Origin: Apodospora peruviana | Lineage: Eukaryota; Ascomycota; Sordariomycetes; Sordariales; Lasiosphaeriaceae | Reading direction: 5' to 3' | DNA length: 64,000 bases | Assembly (NCBI GenBank): GCA_033439685.1 | Contig: JAUEDM010000001.1 | Coordinates: 4,960,001-5,024,000 of the forward strand | Part shown: positions 34,478-44,916 of the stretch, one piece after another | How the letters are laid out: the number at the start of each line of letters is the position of its first letter | Position numbering within the stretch: position 1 is the stretch's first letter | Position numbers and translations under genes: made by a program | The notes under the pieces: model-generated | The model's database searches: none | Seen by the model: only the letters and a program-made list of their open reading frames with translations | Told to the model about the DNA's origin: nothing

Positions 34478-35425
34478 CTTTGAGATATTGATGTGCTTAG
34501 GCTAGGTAAATAGAGAATTCAATGACAATTGGGTAATCCGGTTCGTCTCAAGTTTTGGTTTTGGTTTGTTGTGAATGTTCCTAGTCTGCAGTTCGCAGTT
34601 GAACGGCTCAGGCTGGTGGGGAGCTCGGCTTATAAAGAGAGATCGTGCGATCATCGATGACGACATAGACGCACCGGCCCGACAGCGACTTCCCCAGAGC
34701 CGGTGATCCGCAAATCGTCAAAAGATGAAAGCGCAGTTGCCGGCCACCTTGGGCGCGCTTGTACCGGTACCACAGCAGTTTCAACTCATACTAGAAGTAG
34801 ACTAAAACTGAGACGACGAGAAGCTACCATAGCTAGTCCAAAATATCCCGTCCAAGGTCCGAGCTTTTAAAAGGTGCTTTCAAAGTTGTTTTTCAACGGG
34901 TTTCCAAGTCAAAGATTCATGAATCCCACGCTCGTATGCTTTGATTATCAGGCACTGACCACCCGGCTGACATGATTATCTTCAGTAGGAGAGAAAAGGA
35001 GTAATGTGACTTTGGTGTATTCTTCCACCGTTCTGTTTATCTCCCAATCCGCCTCTAGCTACCTACCTGACCTACCTTCTCATCCTCCTGACTCTACGTG
35101 AGATCTCATATTTGGCTCGAATGCTGTTCTATACCCACCTTGCTGCTCTACCTTGTAGTGTTATGAGTTGGATGACACCTCCTAGGTTCATTGGGACTTG
35201 TGGCATAGGGACCGAGTGGAAGGGGACTAGCGACGTTGGCTATGTGAGACTCAGCTGTCAAATTCTCGACGTTGAAACACATCATGCATAGCAATTACGG
35301 CAGTTATATGCACGCAGGGACGATGGTAAATCAAGTTCTCATGTTTCTTGTACCGGTGCCCTTACTAAAGCATTCTATACTCTGGCTCTCATGACCTGAA
35401 CGAAATCGTTGACCCTATCTTGGCC
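34478..35425. other. Promoter region of the SDR gene and 3' flank of the CVNH gene
   Basis: Includes TATAAA-like sequence at about 34630-34636 (read TTATAAAGAG on the plus strand), but its orientation relative to the SDR gene (minus) is unfavourable, so not called. No coding frame. Confidence 0.4.
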
Positions 35426-36203
35426 TTACACCGGGGGAAAGACTTGACGAGGGTCGGTGTCGTTCTGGAATTTGCCACCCACATGATGAAAGCAACCAGC
35501 TGCGCCATCCACATCGTAGATAGTAAGGTCTGGGGTTGATTGAATGTTTCTCTTTAGCAAGAATGCTCATTCGGAAGCAGAGACGGGAATAAAATGCTAT
35601 GGGCAGTACTGAAAGGGGGTCCTTACTCAAGTCAATGCTCGACGATATCTGAACTGTCTGCTTCAGGTCCCAACAATCGCAGGTCAGGTGAAGAGTGGTG
35701 TCGTAGTCTACCTCGCAGTTGTCGCAAGACGCGGAGAAATTACCGCTACAGAAAGAGAGGGAGAGAGAGTAAAAAAAGCCGTTAGTAAATGAAGCCTAGC
35801 AACGGTTCCGTATGGCGTATGCAGAGTGCCACAGCTGTGGGGGTGCTTACTTCTCACAGCCTTGAAGCTTTCCAACATTGTTGCCCAAACAGTAGTCAAG
35901 ATCGATCCTGTTTCCCCGAATTTGACTCGGTCATTAGCTCCCTCGACTTTCACTGGTGTTCTGTGGGGGGAGTAAGAAAGGCGGGAGCGGGCGTGTACTG
36001 TACCAGGTGTAGTTGAAGCCGAACATATCAATGTTGTCATTCTGGCAGTAGACTCCGAGCCAGTGACCATGGGTGAAGTTGGCGGTCTCAGCGGCGCAAA
36101 AGCTGATGAACCCTCCTGACGAGGCAGGCTTGGAGGCCAGTACGGCAGCGACGGCAGCAGCTATGACGATGGTCATGGCCATATTCATGAGTTTTGCAGG
36201 CAT
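35426..36203 (-). CDS. Secreted CVNH (cyanovirin-N homology) lectin-like protein
   Basis: Four exons: 36203-36004, 35907-35851, 35745-35627, 35529-35426 (introns 96, 105, 97 nt; one has CTAAC and a long T/C tract); 159 residues. The N-terminus is a signal peptide (MTIVIAAAVAAVLAS), so secreted. The mature part has the duplicated CVNH pattern: NYTWIDLDYCLGNNVGKLQG in the first half (the Trp codon is rebuilt by splicing) and SASCDNCEV..LTCDCWD..SSSIDLNLTIYD in the second, with paired cysteines. CVNH proteins bind high-mannose glycans; in fungi they are often secreted and some act at the host or rival interface. The specific ligand is not shown. Alternative short single-exon readings lose this pattern. 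Confidence 0.82.
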
Positions 36204-36989
36204 CGTCGTCTGAGTACTGCGGTAACTATCTTGAAAACCCTGTGGTATGGTGAATGTTTGATGGTCTTGTTCTGAGATGTAGATGTTTGGAACGATGTCG
36301 GGTGGGAGGGAGTGAGTGGGAGAGTCCAAGTGCCTACAGCAATGCAAGTGTACCTAGGCTCGAACTTTATTACCCCCAGCGGTCGAAGGAGACTGGGAGA
36401 TGAATTTCAGATGGAAGATGACGGGTCACACGACTCCAAACAACGGGCGGAAGGGGAAGGTACGCGGGATCGGGGATGGCTAGCTACCTTACCTTTGGTA
36501 TTTGGTAGGTACCTACGCTTCACACTCCTCTTCTGACGGGAGTGAGTGCTCACGAGCATTCGAAGCCGATCCGAAGAAAATAAGTACATTTTCAAATTCC
36601 GGGGGAGAAGAATGTCATGGACAGACCTTATCCGTCTTCACTCTCTACACTAGGATCGCAGCAACCTTAGACATATAATACCTAGGTGGTACAGCATCTC
36701 TGGCATCTCCAATCCGGGAGTTGTCCATCACAGACAACGTTCTGCAACATACATGTTAGCGCACAGAATTGAGGCAACCGAAGTCAGGTTGCGTGCCAGA
36801 GCTAGGAATTTCTACGATTTGCCCGGCCTTCCACAGGGAACATGTCCAATATCCCGAGACAATGGCGACACCAACACCCGTGCAACACCACGTCACGATC
36901 TTTCTGTCACATCTCCATGTCCTACAACTTCCACTGGTGTCTGATCCAGTATCACCAAGTTGCCATGGTCGTCGTAGCCAACACGGCCT
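36204..36989. other. Intergenic region upstream of the CVNH gene
   Basis: Carries the CVNH promoter (minus strand) and the 3' flank of the glycosylase-like gene. I searched all three minus-strand frames here for the missing C-terminal half of the HhH-GPD domain and found no convincing match. Confidence 0.45.
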
Positions 36990-38258
36990 TCATCCATCGC
37001 CCGCCATCTCCCGTGATACCGTCACGGCATCCGCCTCATCCGTGTCAACACCCGTCGACACGCTACACTGACCACCGTGGATGCTTTCTGGCTCGGGCCC
37101 AAACTCCTCGCTTACACGCACATACAGCCCGTCGCCAGTCGACGGGTAATTCTTCACCCCATACCGCCTGCTCCTGCATGGCGCGTGCTCGAGCCACAGC
37201 CGCGCATACCTCTGTATCTTGGAGCAGCGGACAGCTGACAAGCCCAGAGAATGGATGAGAGCGATGATTTCGGCCGGGTCCGCACTGGCGATGGCTTGAG
37301 GGGTGGGAAAACGGTCCATGAATTTGCGGAAGATGGGGATGGCGGCTCTGCCCTTCGTCTTGATCAAGAAAGTTACAACAACCAGAAGACGGAAGTGATC
37401 GTCGGCCACCTCTTCTTGGATCAGCCCAAAACGTTCGGCCGACAACGGCGGTATCGGGAGACTGGGGACGGTGCTTCGTCCCGGCTGAGGCTTTTGGGCA
37501 CTCAAAGGTTGCTGTATGGCACTGAATGCTCTCTTGTCGTCTTCTACTGATGCTGCCGTTGGTGTACAGAAGAACGGCGATTTTGCTCCTCGCTTTATCC
37601 CAGGCATGAAGATCACTCGTTCGGCGGCGCTTTGGTAGCGTTCATCGGCCACTTGGCTCTGACCAACCTTGTCTTTCTGGTGGGCAACACCTCCTGAAGC
37701 ATCTTCATCGACGGTACTATCCCCAGACCCGGTTGGCTGGCTAACAATCTTGCCAACATCCGTATGATCATTCCCGAATAGTCTGGCTGCTTCCTCGGCC
37801 GCATTCACGGTAGATTGTAGAGTTTCCTGGCATCCCTCATCGGTCCAAAAATGGGACACACTCCTGTCGAGCTCCCTCGTTCTCGAGGCTGCTCCTTCCT
37901 CCCCCTTCTTCGCTCCTGTAGCTTGCTTTCCTCGAGCCCTCTTCAGCAGCTCCCCAGAATCAGCAAGACGTTCAACAGACCTCACAAAGTCATCCGCCTG
38001 ACCCGTAAGAATCAGACCCAGGAATGGCACCAGACCAGGCTCGAGACTCGCCATATCCCCAAGCCCCAGCGCCTTTTCCCTGATCGCCCTGGCGCAATCC
38101 ATAAGCATCGTCCACTCCTCGGCGCCGCGCATGAGACTTAACTGGAAGAGTTCGTCCATGTCAGCCTTGGCTACTTTGCCTGAAGCGATGATCAAGCTCA
38201 AAAACGCCCGAGATGCCTCGTCGGCGATGTCAAAACCGTAGAGGGGGTCATCGGCCAT
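36990..38258 (-). CDS. HhH-GPD DNA glycosylase-like protein (MBD4/EndoIII-type), apparently truncated
   Basis: Single exon, 422 residues from ATG at 38258. Residues about 275-360 match the front half of fungal MBD4-like HhH-GPD glycosylases: FGLIQEEVADDHFRLLVVVT, RFPTPQAIASADPAEIIALI, HSLGLSAVRCSKIQRYARLW, VKNYPSTGDG. In that family the next part carries the hairpin end, an HL.G..Y..D-type stretch with the catalytic Asp, and SWRIFCRD; here the frame instead ends about 40 residues later in unrelated sequence (TGVDTDEADAVTVSREMAGD). So the protein probably lacks its catalytic Asp. The first 270 residues are a poorly conserved region. It may be a truncated, inactive copy or a gene with a diverged end. 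Confidence 0.6.
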   Translation of the reverse strand: MADDPLYGFDIADEASRAFLSLIIASGKVAKADMDELFQLSLMRGAEEWTMLMDCARAIREKALGLGDMASLEPGLVPFLGLILTGQADDFVRSVERLADSGELLKRARGKQATGAKKGEEGAASRTRELDRSVSHFWTDEGCQETLQSTVNAAEEAARLFGNDHTDVGKIVSQPTGSGDSTVDEDASGGVAHQKDKVGQSQVADERYQSAAERVIFMPGIKRGAKSPFFCTPTAASVEDDKRAFSAIQQPLSAQKPQPGRSTVPSLPIPPLSAERFGLIQEEVADDHFRLLVVVTFLIKTKGRAAIPIFRKFMDRFPTPQAIASADPAEIIALIHSLGLSAVRCSKIQRYARLWLEHAPCRSRRYGVKNYPSTGDGLYVRVSEEFGPEPESIHGGQCSVSTGVDTDEADAVTVSREMAGDG

Positions 38259-39152
38259 TTTGATTGCAAACGCCACACGATGTCGACAGATTTGAATGAA
38301 CAGCGGGTCGAAGATTCAATTGAAGAATGACTGCGAAATTTGTCCCTCATCGGATTTATTGCCGTCCTCGTTTTTGTCCCGACCACCACCAGTAAGCTTT
38401 GAACAGGGCGAAGGGTCATAACCGCGCCTGATGTGTTGTTCGGATGGAGAGGTGCTCTTGACGATATTTGGATGTCCGAGGAAACGAGCTATAGATTCCA
38501 GTTCTGGAAGTGCTTGTAAGGTTGATGACTGAATTCTCCAAGTTTGGTCGCGTGGAGTTGTGAAGTTAGTTCAAGCAAGATGTTTGAGTTGAACGACAAG
38601 AGTAAAGAGTTAAGCCAATCAGAGATGGATGGGAAGTCGCCACAAACGAGGGTAATCAGTCTACAGCCAAAAGAAGCTGTAGAATAACAATGAGATGAAT
38701 TGATGGATTACTATGCAAATTAATACTCAATGGAAAGTGGATGGCTGATTTTTGATTATAGTGGTCAGATGTTTGTGACAGATAAAGAACATGAAAATTG
38801 CGTCTGATCCTCAAGGCACTTAAAAACACAGTGGCTCTTGCCCAAAGTTCAAAGCCCAAGCCCAGCCCAAAACCACAAACACAATTTCACGTCCACAACG
38901 TTGCAAAGAGGAAAAAAGGTTCTAGCTGTATTGAGACTGAAACAATTGATTTACACTCTACCTTCCACCACCTCCAACCCGGCCCCCCATGCCCCAGAGC
39001 TCCGGATTGTTCCTACCGCCGACAAGTCCCCTTTTCCCCTTTCCCCATCCCTCCCTCCTATCCTCACAGAAAGGAATAACGCAGGGACACCTAGAAGTAT
39101 ATGGTACATACAAAAGAGGCAAGCGCGGTTTTGCTTTGGCTGCTGGCGAAAT
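38259..39152. other. Intergenic region between the glycosylase-like gene and cyt1
   Basis: Holds the glycosylase-like promoter and the cyt1 3' flank. No supported frame; long plus-strand frames that start here continue antisense through cyt1 and are shadows. Confidence 0.45.
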
Positions 39153-40501
39153 TTAGTAGCGAGGAGCAGGACCATCGCCAACCTTTGGCGGGTCATACAC
39201 GATCTTTCTCGACTTGATGTGCGCCCACTTGTAACGCTTAACCCAGACGCTGAGCGCAAAGAGCACTGTTGTGACAGTCAACACCTTGAAGCCCATGCGT
39301 TTCCGGTCATCCATCTCTGGCTCGGCCGCCCAGTTGAGGAACTCAACCACATCCTTGGCCATCTGCGACGTCGAGGCGGGCGTCTCATCCTCGTACTCGA
39401 CCAGTCCGTCGTACAGGACACGAGCCATGGCAATACCGGTTCCAGGGAAGTAAGGGTTAAAGTTCAGACCGGCACCGACCTGAGCGCCTGCAGGGGGCTC
39501 CTCGGGATAGCCGGTCAACAAGGAGAAGATGTAGTCGCAGCCACCGTGGCGGGCCTTGGTGATCAAGCTGAGATCAGGGGGAAGGGCGCCATTGTTGGCA
39601 GCACGAGCAGCCTCATCGTTCTTGTAGGGGGCAGGGAGGTAGTCGGACAGCTTGCCGGGCCGCTTCTCGATCTCGCCCTCGTCGTTGGGCTCGGTGTCGT
39701 ACTCGTTCTCTTCAGCCAGCGCCTTGGCCTCGTCGACCGTCAACAGAACACCGACCAGGGCGCGGTAAGGCACTCTGCTCAGGGAATGGCACGAGGCACA
39801 GACCTCCCGGTACACCTGGAAACCTCTCCGGAGCCTGGACGGGATTTCATCAGCTGCGAAATGAGACACGGTTGGAAAGGAGGGGTCTTACGCCTGATGG
39901 TCGAATGTCTTCAAGGCCTGCTGGTGAACCCAGGGATACTTGGTAGGGTGTAGGCTATTCCGTGGTCAGCTCCGATTTTACTTCTTCCCGGGCGGCGCCC
40001 GCATGATCAAGACTAGATAGTCGTATATGCCTCAGGTTGAGAGGCAACCTCGGTTCAAAGGGAGATATCGGGGTCGGACGTCGGTCCAGACACTCACCCT
40101 TCCTCAGCCGGAGTCATCGCGTTTGCGGTTGGCCCATAGAGATGGTAGTACCAGGCAATCGAGCCGATGGCGACGGCGGTCGATGCGACAGCTGCGATGT
40201 TCAGCATGACGGGCTGGGCCGGGGCGGTCGATCCGGAGCTCGAGGAAGAGGCGGCACGCTGCCAAACACGTCAATTAGCTTTCCATCCATCACCGTCAAA
40301 GTCCGCGGGAGCTTTTGGACAAGTTGTGCGAGACACCGAGGGTGCAATTGAGGGGGCGAGTCGAGTGGGCGCGGTGATGCCGGCGGGTGCAGGCCGGAAG
40401 TCGAGCTTGGATCAGACGTTCCATACCTTGGTAAAATTGATGGCGCCATTTTTCGCGCCGGCGAAGGTGCGCGTCGAGCGCAGGCAGGACCTCGCCAGCA
40501 T
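39153..40501 (-). CDS. cyt1: Cytochrome c1, haem protein of the bc1 complex
   Basis: Complex III subunit of the mitochondrial inner membrane that passes electrons from the Rieske protein to cytochrome c. Exons 40501-40427, 40258-40098, 39954-39892, 39834-39153 (introns 168, 143, 57 nt); 326 residues, close to N. crassa. The first 25 residues are Arg/Ala-rich and unacidic (MLARSCLRSTRTFAGAK), a matrix-targeting leader, followed by a hydrophobic sorting segment (NIAAVASTAVAIGSIAW). Haem attachment CASCH is at about 112-116; the axial Met lies in GTGIAMARVLYDG; the membrane anchor near the end is VLTVTTVLFALSVWVKRYKW. Splicing restores EEGLHPTKYPWVHQQ..FDHQALRRGF, conserved in fungi. Confidence 0.96.
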
Positions 40502-41333
40502 GGTGGGCAAGCTGTGCGGAGCTTAGGACAATGTCGCGGTCGGATTGACGAGGCAATTGGCCGCCAGTGACGATGTTGTGAAGGTTGGGCGAGGGCTCGA
40601 TCTCGGACTTGCAGGTGAACTCAGGTGGGTGTTCGTCGATTCCGTCGGGTTAGATTTCTCGTTTCGGGAATCTTAGGAATTTGGCTACTATGATTGGCCA
40701 GCCAGACCCATCAGCCATCCAGAGCAGCACGGTTCATCAATACTCCGTATTCCGGCTATCCTTGGATCCAGCCGGGCAGGAGCTATGGTAACCCTTTTAT
40801 TACTACCGCAACTGGAAGCTTTCCTTGTCCGCCTTGAAGCTACAGGTATCCGCAATCACAACACGGGTATTCGCGGATCCCCAAACCGCTGCTCTACGAG
40901 ACGAACGCCCCTTTAAATCGTCTAACCCCCATGCCTTCTTTTATGTGTCTGCAGTTTCCCGCTTGGTCTCAATTGCACCACTGCATCATCTCACTCCTCA
41001 TATCTCGCCCGCGAGCTTCACACAACAGATGTATCGTTCCAGGTTGACCATCTGCGTCTCACTGCCAATTGCACACTTTCCGTACAAACGCCAAAATGGT
41101 TTCCACAGAACGCCAACTACATAAGTACCTGATATACCACACCGACTGACTATCGCCTGAAAGTTTGGCTTCAGTTGTCTTTTAAGAGATCTCCTTTTTT
41201 ATACTTGAGCTTCCATAACCACAACTGGAAAGATCTCGAACCTAATCTCGTCCTCACAAGATGAAGTTGCCTTCTTTTTTGATGTCAAATTCCACTCCCG
41301 CTCCTGATAAAGGTATGTATGGTGAGGCAGACC
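40502..41333. other. Promoter region of cyt1 and 3' flank of aro3
   Basis: No supported frame. C/T-rich patches on the plus strand at 40900-41250 may belong to the aro3 3' flank. Confidence 0.45.
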
Positions 41334-42668
41334 CTAGGCTTCGTTGGAGTGGCCATTCAGGGAATGGTTCTCCCTCCGCTTCTTCACTGCCTTCGCCAAG
41401 GTGTCTAGGACGGCGACCGTGTCGTCCCATCCGATACACGCGTCGGTGATACTGACGCCGTACTTGAGCCCCTCCTTGCCCTCCTTGGGGACCTTCTGGT
41501 TGCCTGGAGGCTTGTTAGGACTGTGGTTCTGGTGTCGGAACACATTTGGCATGACTCACCTTCGTTGACGTTGCTCTCAATCATGACGCCCATGATTGCG
41601 TCTTCTCCCTTCTCGATCTGCTCCGCCAGCTCTGCCGCCACCTTGGGCTGGTTCTTGTGGTTCTTGAGCGAGTTACCGTGGCTGCAGTCCACCATCAACC
41701 GTTGCCGCAGCCCTGCCTTCTCAAGCGCAGCCTTGGCCTCGGCGATGCTCTTCGGGTCATAATTCGTACCCTTGGTGCCGCCGCGCAAGATTACGAAGCA
41801 GTCTTCATTGCCAACTGTCCCCACGATGGCTACCACGCCCGGCTTCGTCACAGAAAGGAAGTGATGCGGGTGCTTGACGGCTCCAATCGCATCGATAGCG
41901 ACACCCAGGGTCCCGTCGGTACCGTTCTTGAATCCAACCGGGAAACTCAGACCACTCGCCAGTTCTCTGTGGAGCTGGCTCTCGGTTGTCCGCGCGCCTA
42001 CAGCGCCGACGCTTAACAGGTCGGCGAGGAACTGGGGACTGATGGTATCCAACATTTCACTGGCGAGCGGCATCCCTTTTGTTGTGAGGTCCACGAACAG
42101 CTGTCTGCTCAAGCGCAGGCCCTTGTTGATCTTGAAGCTGTTGTCGATATCTGGGTCGTTGATCAGACCCTTCCACCCGACCGTTGTCCGCGGCTTCTCG
42201 AGATAGGAGCGCATCACGATCAACAGTTCGTCCTTGTGCTTCTCCTTCTCTTTCAGGAGCATGTCGCAGTACTCGAGCGCGGCTTTGGGGTCGTGAATTG
42301 AGCATGGACCGATAACAACAAGGAGCCTCTTCTTAGGGTCCTTGTCATTAACAATGGCGACCACTTCTTCACGACCATCAAGGACGGTACGCTTGGACTC
42401 GGGAGTCTGGGGAATTTCGTGTTGAAGCAGGTCGGGGGGCGTCAGCGGATTGTAGCCGCGGACTGGCGCAAAATCAGTAATGGGCTCGAATCGAGGGCGC
42501 AACTCGCAGTGCTCATATGACTATACATACTGCGCCAATCTTCGCTGTCGGCCTTGTTGCCGACATTCTTGTTCTCAATGTAGAAGGACTGGACCCCTGG
42601 GGTGAGTCATGCATCCTTTCAGGCCGGAGTCAGCCAGTCGCGACGTTTGCGGAGAGACCTACCGACAT
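41334..42668 (-). CDS. aro3: 3-deoxy-7-phosphoheptulonate (DAHP) synthase, Aro3 (phenylalanine-inhibited) type
   Basis: First step of the shikimate pathway: phosphoenolpyruvate plus erythrose 4-phosphate to DAHP, in the cytosol. Exons 42668-42663, 42588-42531, 42462-41560, 41503-41334 (introns 74, 68, 56 nt); 378 residues. The first coding exon is just ATGTCG; the splice gives MSSFYIENKNVGNKADSEDW, and the next join gives WRIRGYNPLTPPDLLQHE, as in yeast Aro3. Class I-alpha motifs are complete: GPCSIHDP, RSYLEKPRTTVGWKG, ARTTESQLHRELASGLSFP, DCSHGN, GVMIESN(V)NEG, KYGVSITDACIGWDD. Reading straight through intron 2 gives a false start inside the intron. Aro3 rather than Aro4 type is judged from the N-terminus. 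TGAGTCA lies in intron 1. Confidence 0.95.
42603..42609 (+). promoter_or_regulatory. CPC1/Gcn4-type site TGAGTCA in intron 1 of aro3
   Basis: Exact match to the palindromic amino-acid-control element TGA(C/G)TCA, 54 bp inside the gene from the start codon; a 6-of-7 relative (TGAGTCG, minus strand) lies near 42735 upstream. Aro3 genes are classic general-control targets in yeast. Binding here is inferred. Confidence 0.4.
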
Positions 42669-43337
42669 TGCGGACAGTTCAAGTTGCCTTTATTCACATA
42701 TATAAGTCCAATTGGGAAGGATGTGTGATATGCGACTCAGGAATAGGTGCAGAATCTGCGGTGCGCACAGAAAGGTTTATAGTTGAGAAACTGTCATGGA
42801 TGGCCCAATTCAATCTTTATTTAGTTTGGTGGTGGCGGTCAGTAGCTCCGTGGCCGCTCGTCTAAGATTTTGGAGGGGCAATTGACGAGCACCAAGCAGG
42901 CAAGCACCTTAATCGGTGCCTGGTGGATGCAACCCGCCTTGGCGGAAACCAAGGCGTGCATGGGCAAGCGAGGGGCCAGGTCTGGGCTGTTCGCGAATTG
43001 AAAGTGATCCACAAATGCATCCGACTTCGATACTGCAACCTGAAGTAACACTTCCCAGATCATAGTTGATTAAACCACCCGTCCGGGTGCTATTTCAGCT
43101 CCTTTGTCAAAGTCATGACGACAATCAGGTTTCGAATTCCTCATTCCATCAGTGGCTTGAACACTCGTTCTCCAGGCGAGAACAATCTCAACAAAGATCG
43201 GCCTACCAAGACTAGGTACAGTACCTTAAGCAGGAGGGAACAACCTTGAGCACGACAGCTCGACTTCGAAGTGGCAATGGTACCCTGATGGTGCCCACCC
43301 AGGTCGATTCACAGCCAAAACTGGGGTCCCGCAGTCT
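42669..43337. other. aro3 promoter region and 3' flank of the FAR-17a-like gene
   Basis: No coding frame. Includes the Gcn4-like heptamer near 42735 and TATATA-like sequence at about 42698-42703. Confidence 0.4.
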
Positions 43338-44172
43338 TCAGTCGGTCTTCACAGGGTGCAGGGCTTCCTGTTTGAGCTCCTCGCTCCCGTTGATTGTACC
43401 GTACACCCACTTGAGAGCCAACGTACTGCCCGTCATCAGAACGGCCGAAAAGGTAAAGAGCAAGACTCGCTGCCAGGTCTCGAGAAGTTCAAAGATTGGA
43501 TACGGATACCTGCGAGACATGGTCAGCTAGCCGCATTACAGACCGCTTGAAGGAATAATAATAAGGCTGAGTAATAATCCATTTTCTTACAATCCATTCT
43601 TTGAGAAACAGTATTCGACCCAACCCCAATAGGCAAACGCGACGGTCATGCTGATAGCCATGGCGCCATAAGATCTTACTGTCCAAGGGGGGCTGAACAA
43701 CATCAGATCCAAGCTCAACATGATGGCTGGCATGGCATGGAACCCGCTGTTTCGTTGTTCAGTTTAATTTAGTTGTGCCACTCAGGTTGAGTAGACTTTG
43801 GGTAACATACAAGTCTGAGATGAAGGACAACTCCAACTCGGGGGGGACAACCAAGTCTCTGTCGATGGCGCAAAGGCCCCAGTAGAGAACGCTGACCAGC
43901 ACTTCCAGAGGCGCCGAGCAGACAGACAGCAGGTTCTTTAATTCGAATAGCCGGCTGTCGAGAGTAATGTCGGCAAGCAGACCGCATGCAAAGGTTGCTG
44001 TCGCCATAGCCAGCCCTATCATGGTCAGGAACTGGAACTGGCCTCCGAACCCCAAGAACAACTCGTTTGGGTTCGCGAAGCTGCCGGTAAACGATAGGAG
44101 TCCTAAGATGTGCAGAAGAGCGGAGAAGCTCCGCGAAGGAGAGGAGAGACGCTGCAATGGATGTCTAGACAT
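43338..44172 (-). CDS. FAR-17a/AIG1-like membrane protein
   Basis: Exons 44172-43811, 43746-43591, 43509-43338 (introns 64 and 81 nt); 229 residues with about six hydrophobic segments. The splice brings together VLYWGLCAIDRDLVVPPELE (conserved in the family) with GFHAMPAIMLSLDLMLFSPP and then AYWGWVEYCFSKNG and YPYPIFELLETWQRVLLF. In animals AIG1/ADTRP members are serine/threonine hydrolases of fatty-acid esters of hydroxy fatty acids (FAHFAs), with a membrane-embedded Thr and His; the His in GFHAMPAIM fits that site. In fungi the substrate is not established. Location: internal membranes, inferred. Confidence 0.85.
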
Positions 44173-44916
44173 ATTGGGTGTGTTTCCTTCAACAGAGTAT
44201 GCCGGTAATTGGGAAGATTGGGTATATCCAGCAGCGAAAATGAATGAAGGTGGAATATCAGGGATGCAGGGCTTCTACTGCCGGCGAGCGTCTGCTCCTC
44301 TTAGAATTCCTTGGATTTTTATAGTCAGCAAGCAGAGGTTGTTATCATGGGGCTACAGCACCCAAGTTGGAAGACGTCACACATCTGAGGCGAGCGACAC
44401 GTCCGGAAGGCAGCGAACGGCAAAGTGGACCAAGATTTGTACCGGCGGGGCCGGGAATTAATTACGGACCCGCAGCTTCTTCCCTTGATTGTTAGTAAGG
44501 CAACTTCAGTGTACGGAATATTTAAGCTGTTATGGTTAATAGCACAACATCTCTGGGAGGATCAAAAAGCTTGATGCAGATATTCCGTGAGCCGTAACTA
44601 AGGTACTTTGTAAGAGTTGATTTGGACAAGAAATACCGTTGTGCCTGATACACTGGGTTTTAGTTTTCTTTCATAGTACGGAACCGTAGACATTGCCAAT
44701 AAGTTACGTACCTGAGGTAGTTCTTTGATCGTGGTGTCTTTGAGGTTTATTGGCTGAAGTGGGGCGGGGCATGAAGCTTTGTGTTCCTGGAAGACAGGGA
44801 GTCAAGACCCGCATTGGAAATGGGCTGCTCGCAAAGGTGCATGCTCAACAAGCCGACGCGACACCGACCATACAGCATATTTCTGTCGCATATCAGGACA
44901 ACACTAGGTCGTAGCC
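44173..44916. other. Divergent promoter region between the FAR-17a-like and WD40-cyclophilin genes
   Basis: Carries two promoters back to back. No coding frame, tRNA or repeat found. Confidence 0.45.

Noticed and set aside
38838..39953. 371-codon plus-strand frame
   Set aside because: It lies antisense over the last exons of cytochrome c1, whose minus-strand product is unmistakable; the plus-strand product has no domain.
42405..42502. Start of DAHP synthase at the Met of the long frame (42502)
   Set aside because: That Met and the next residues lie in intron 2; the spliced N-terminus matches Aro3.
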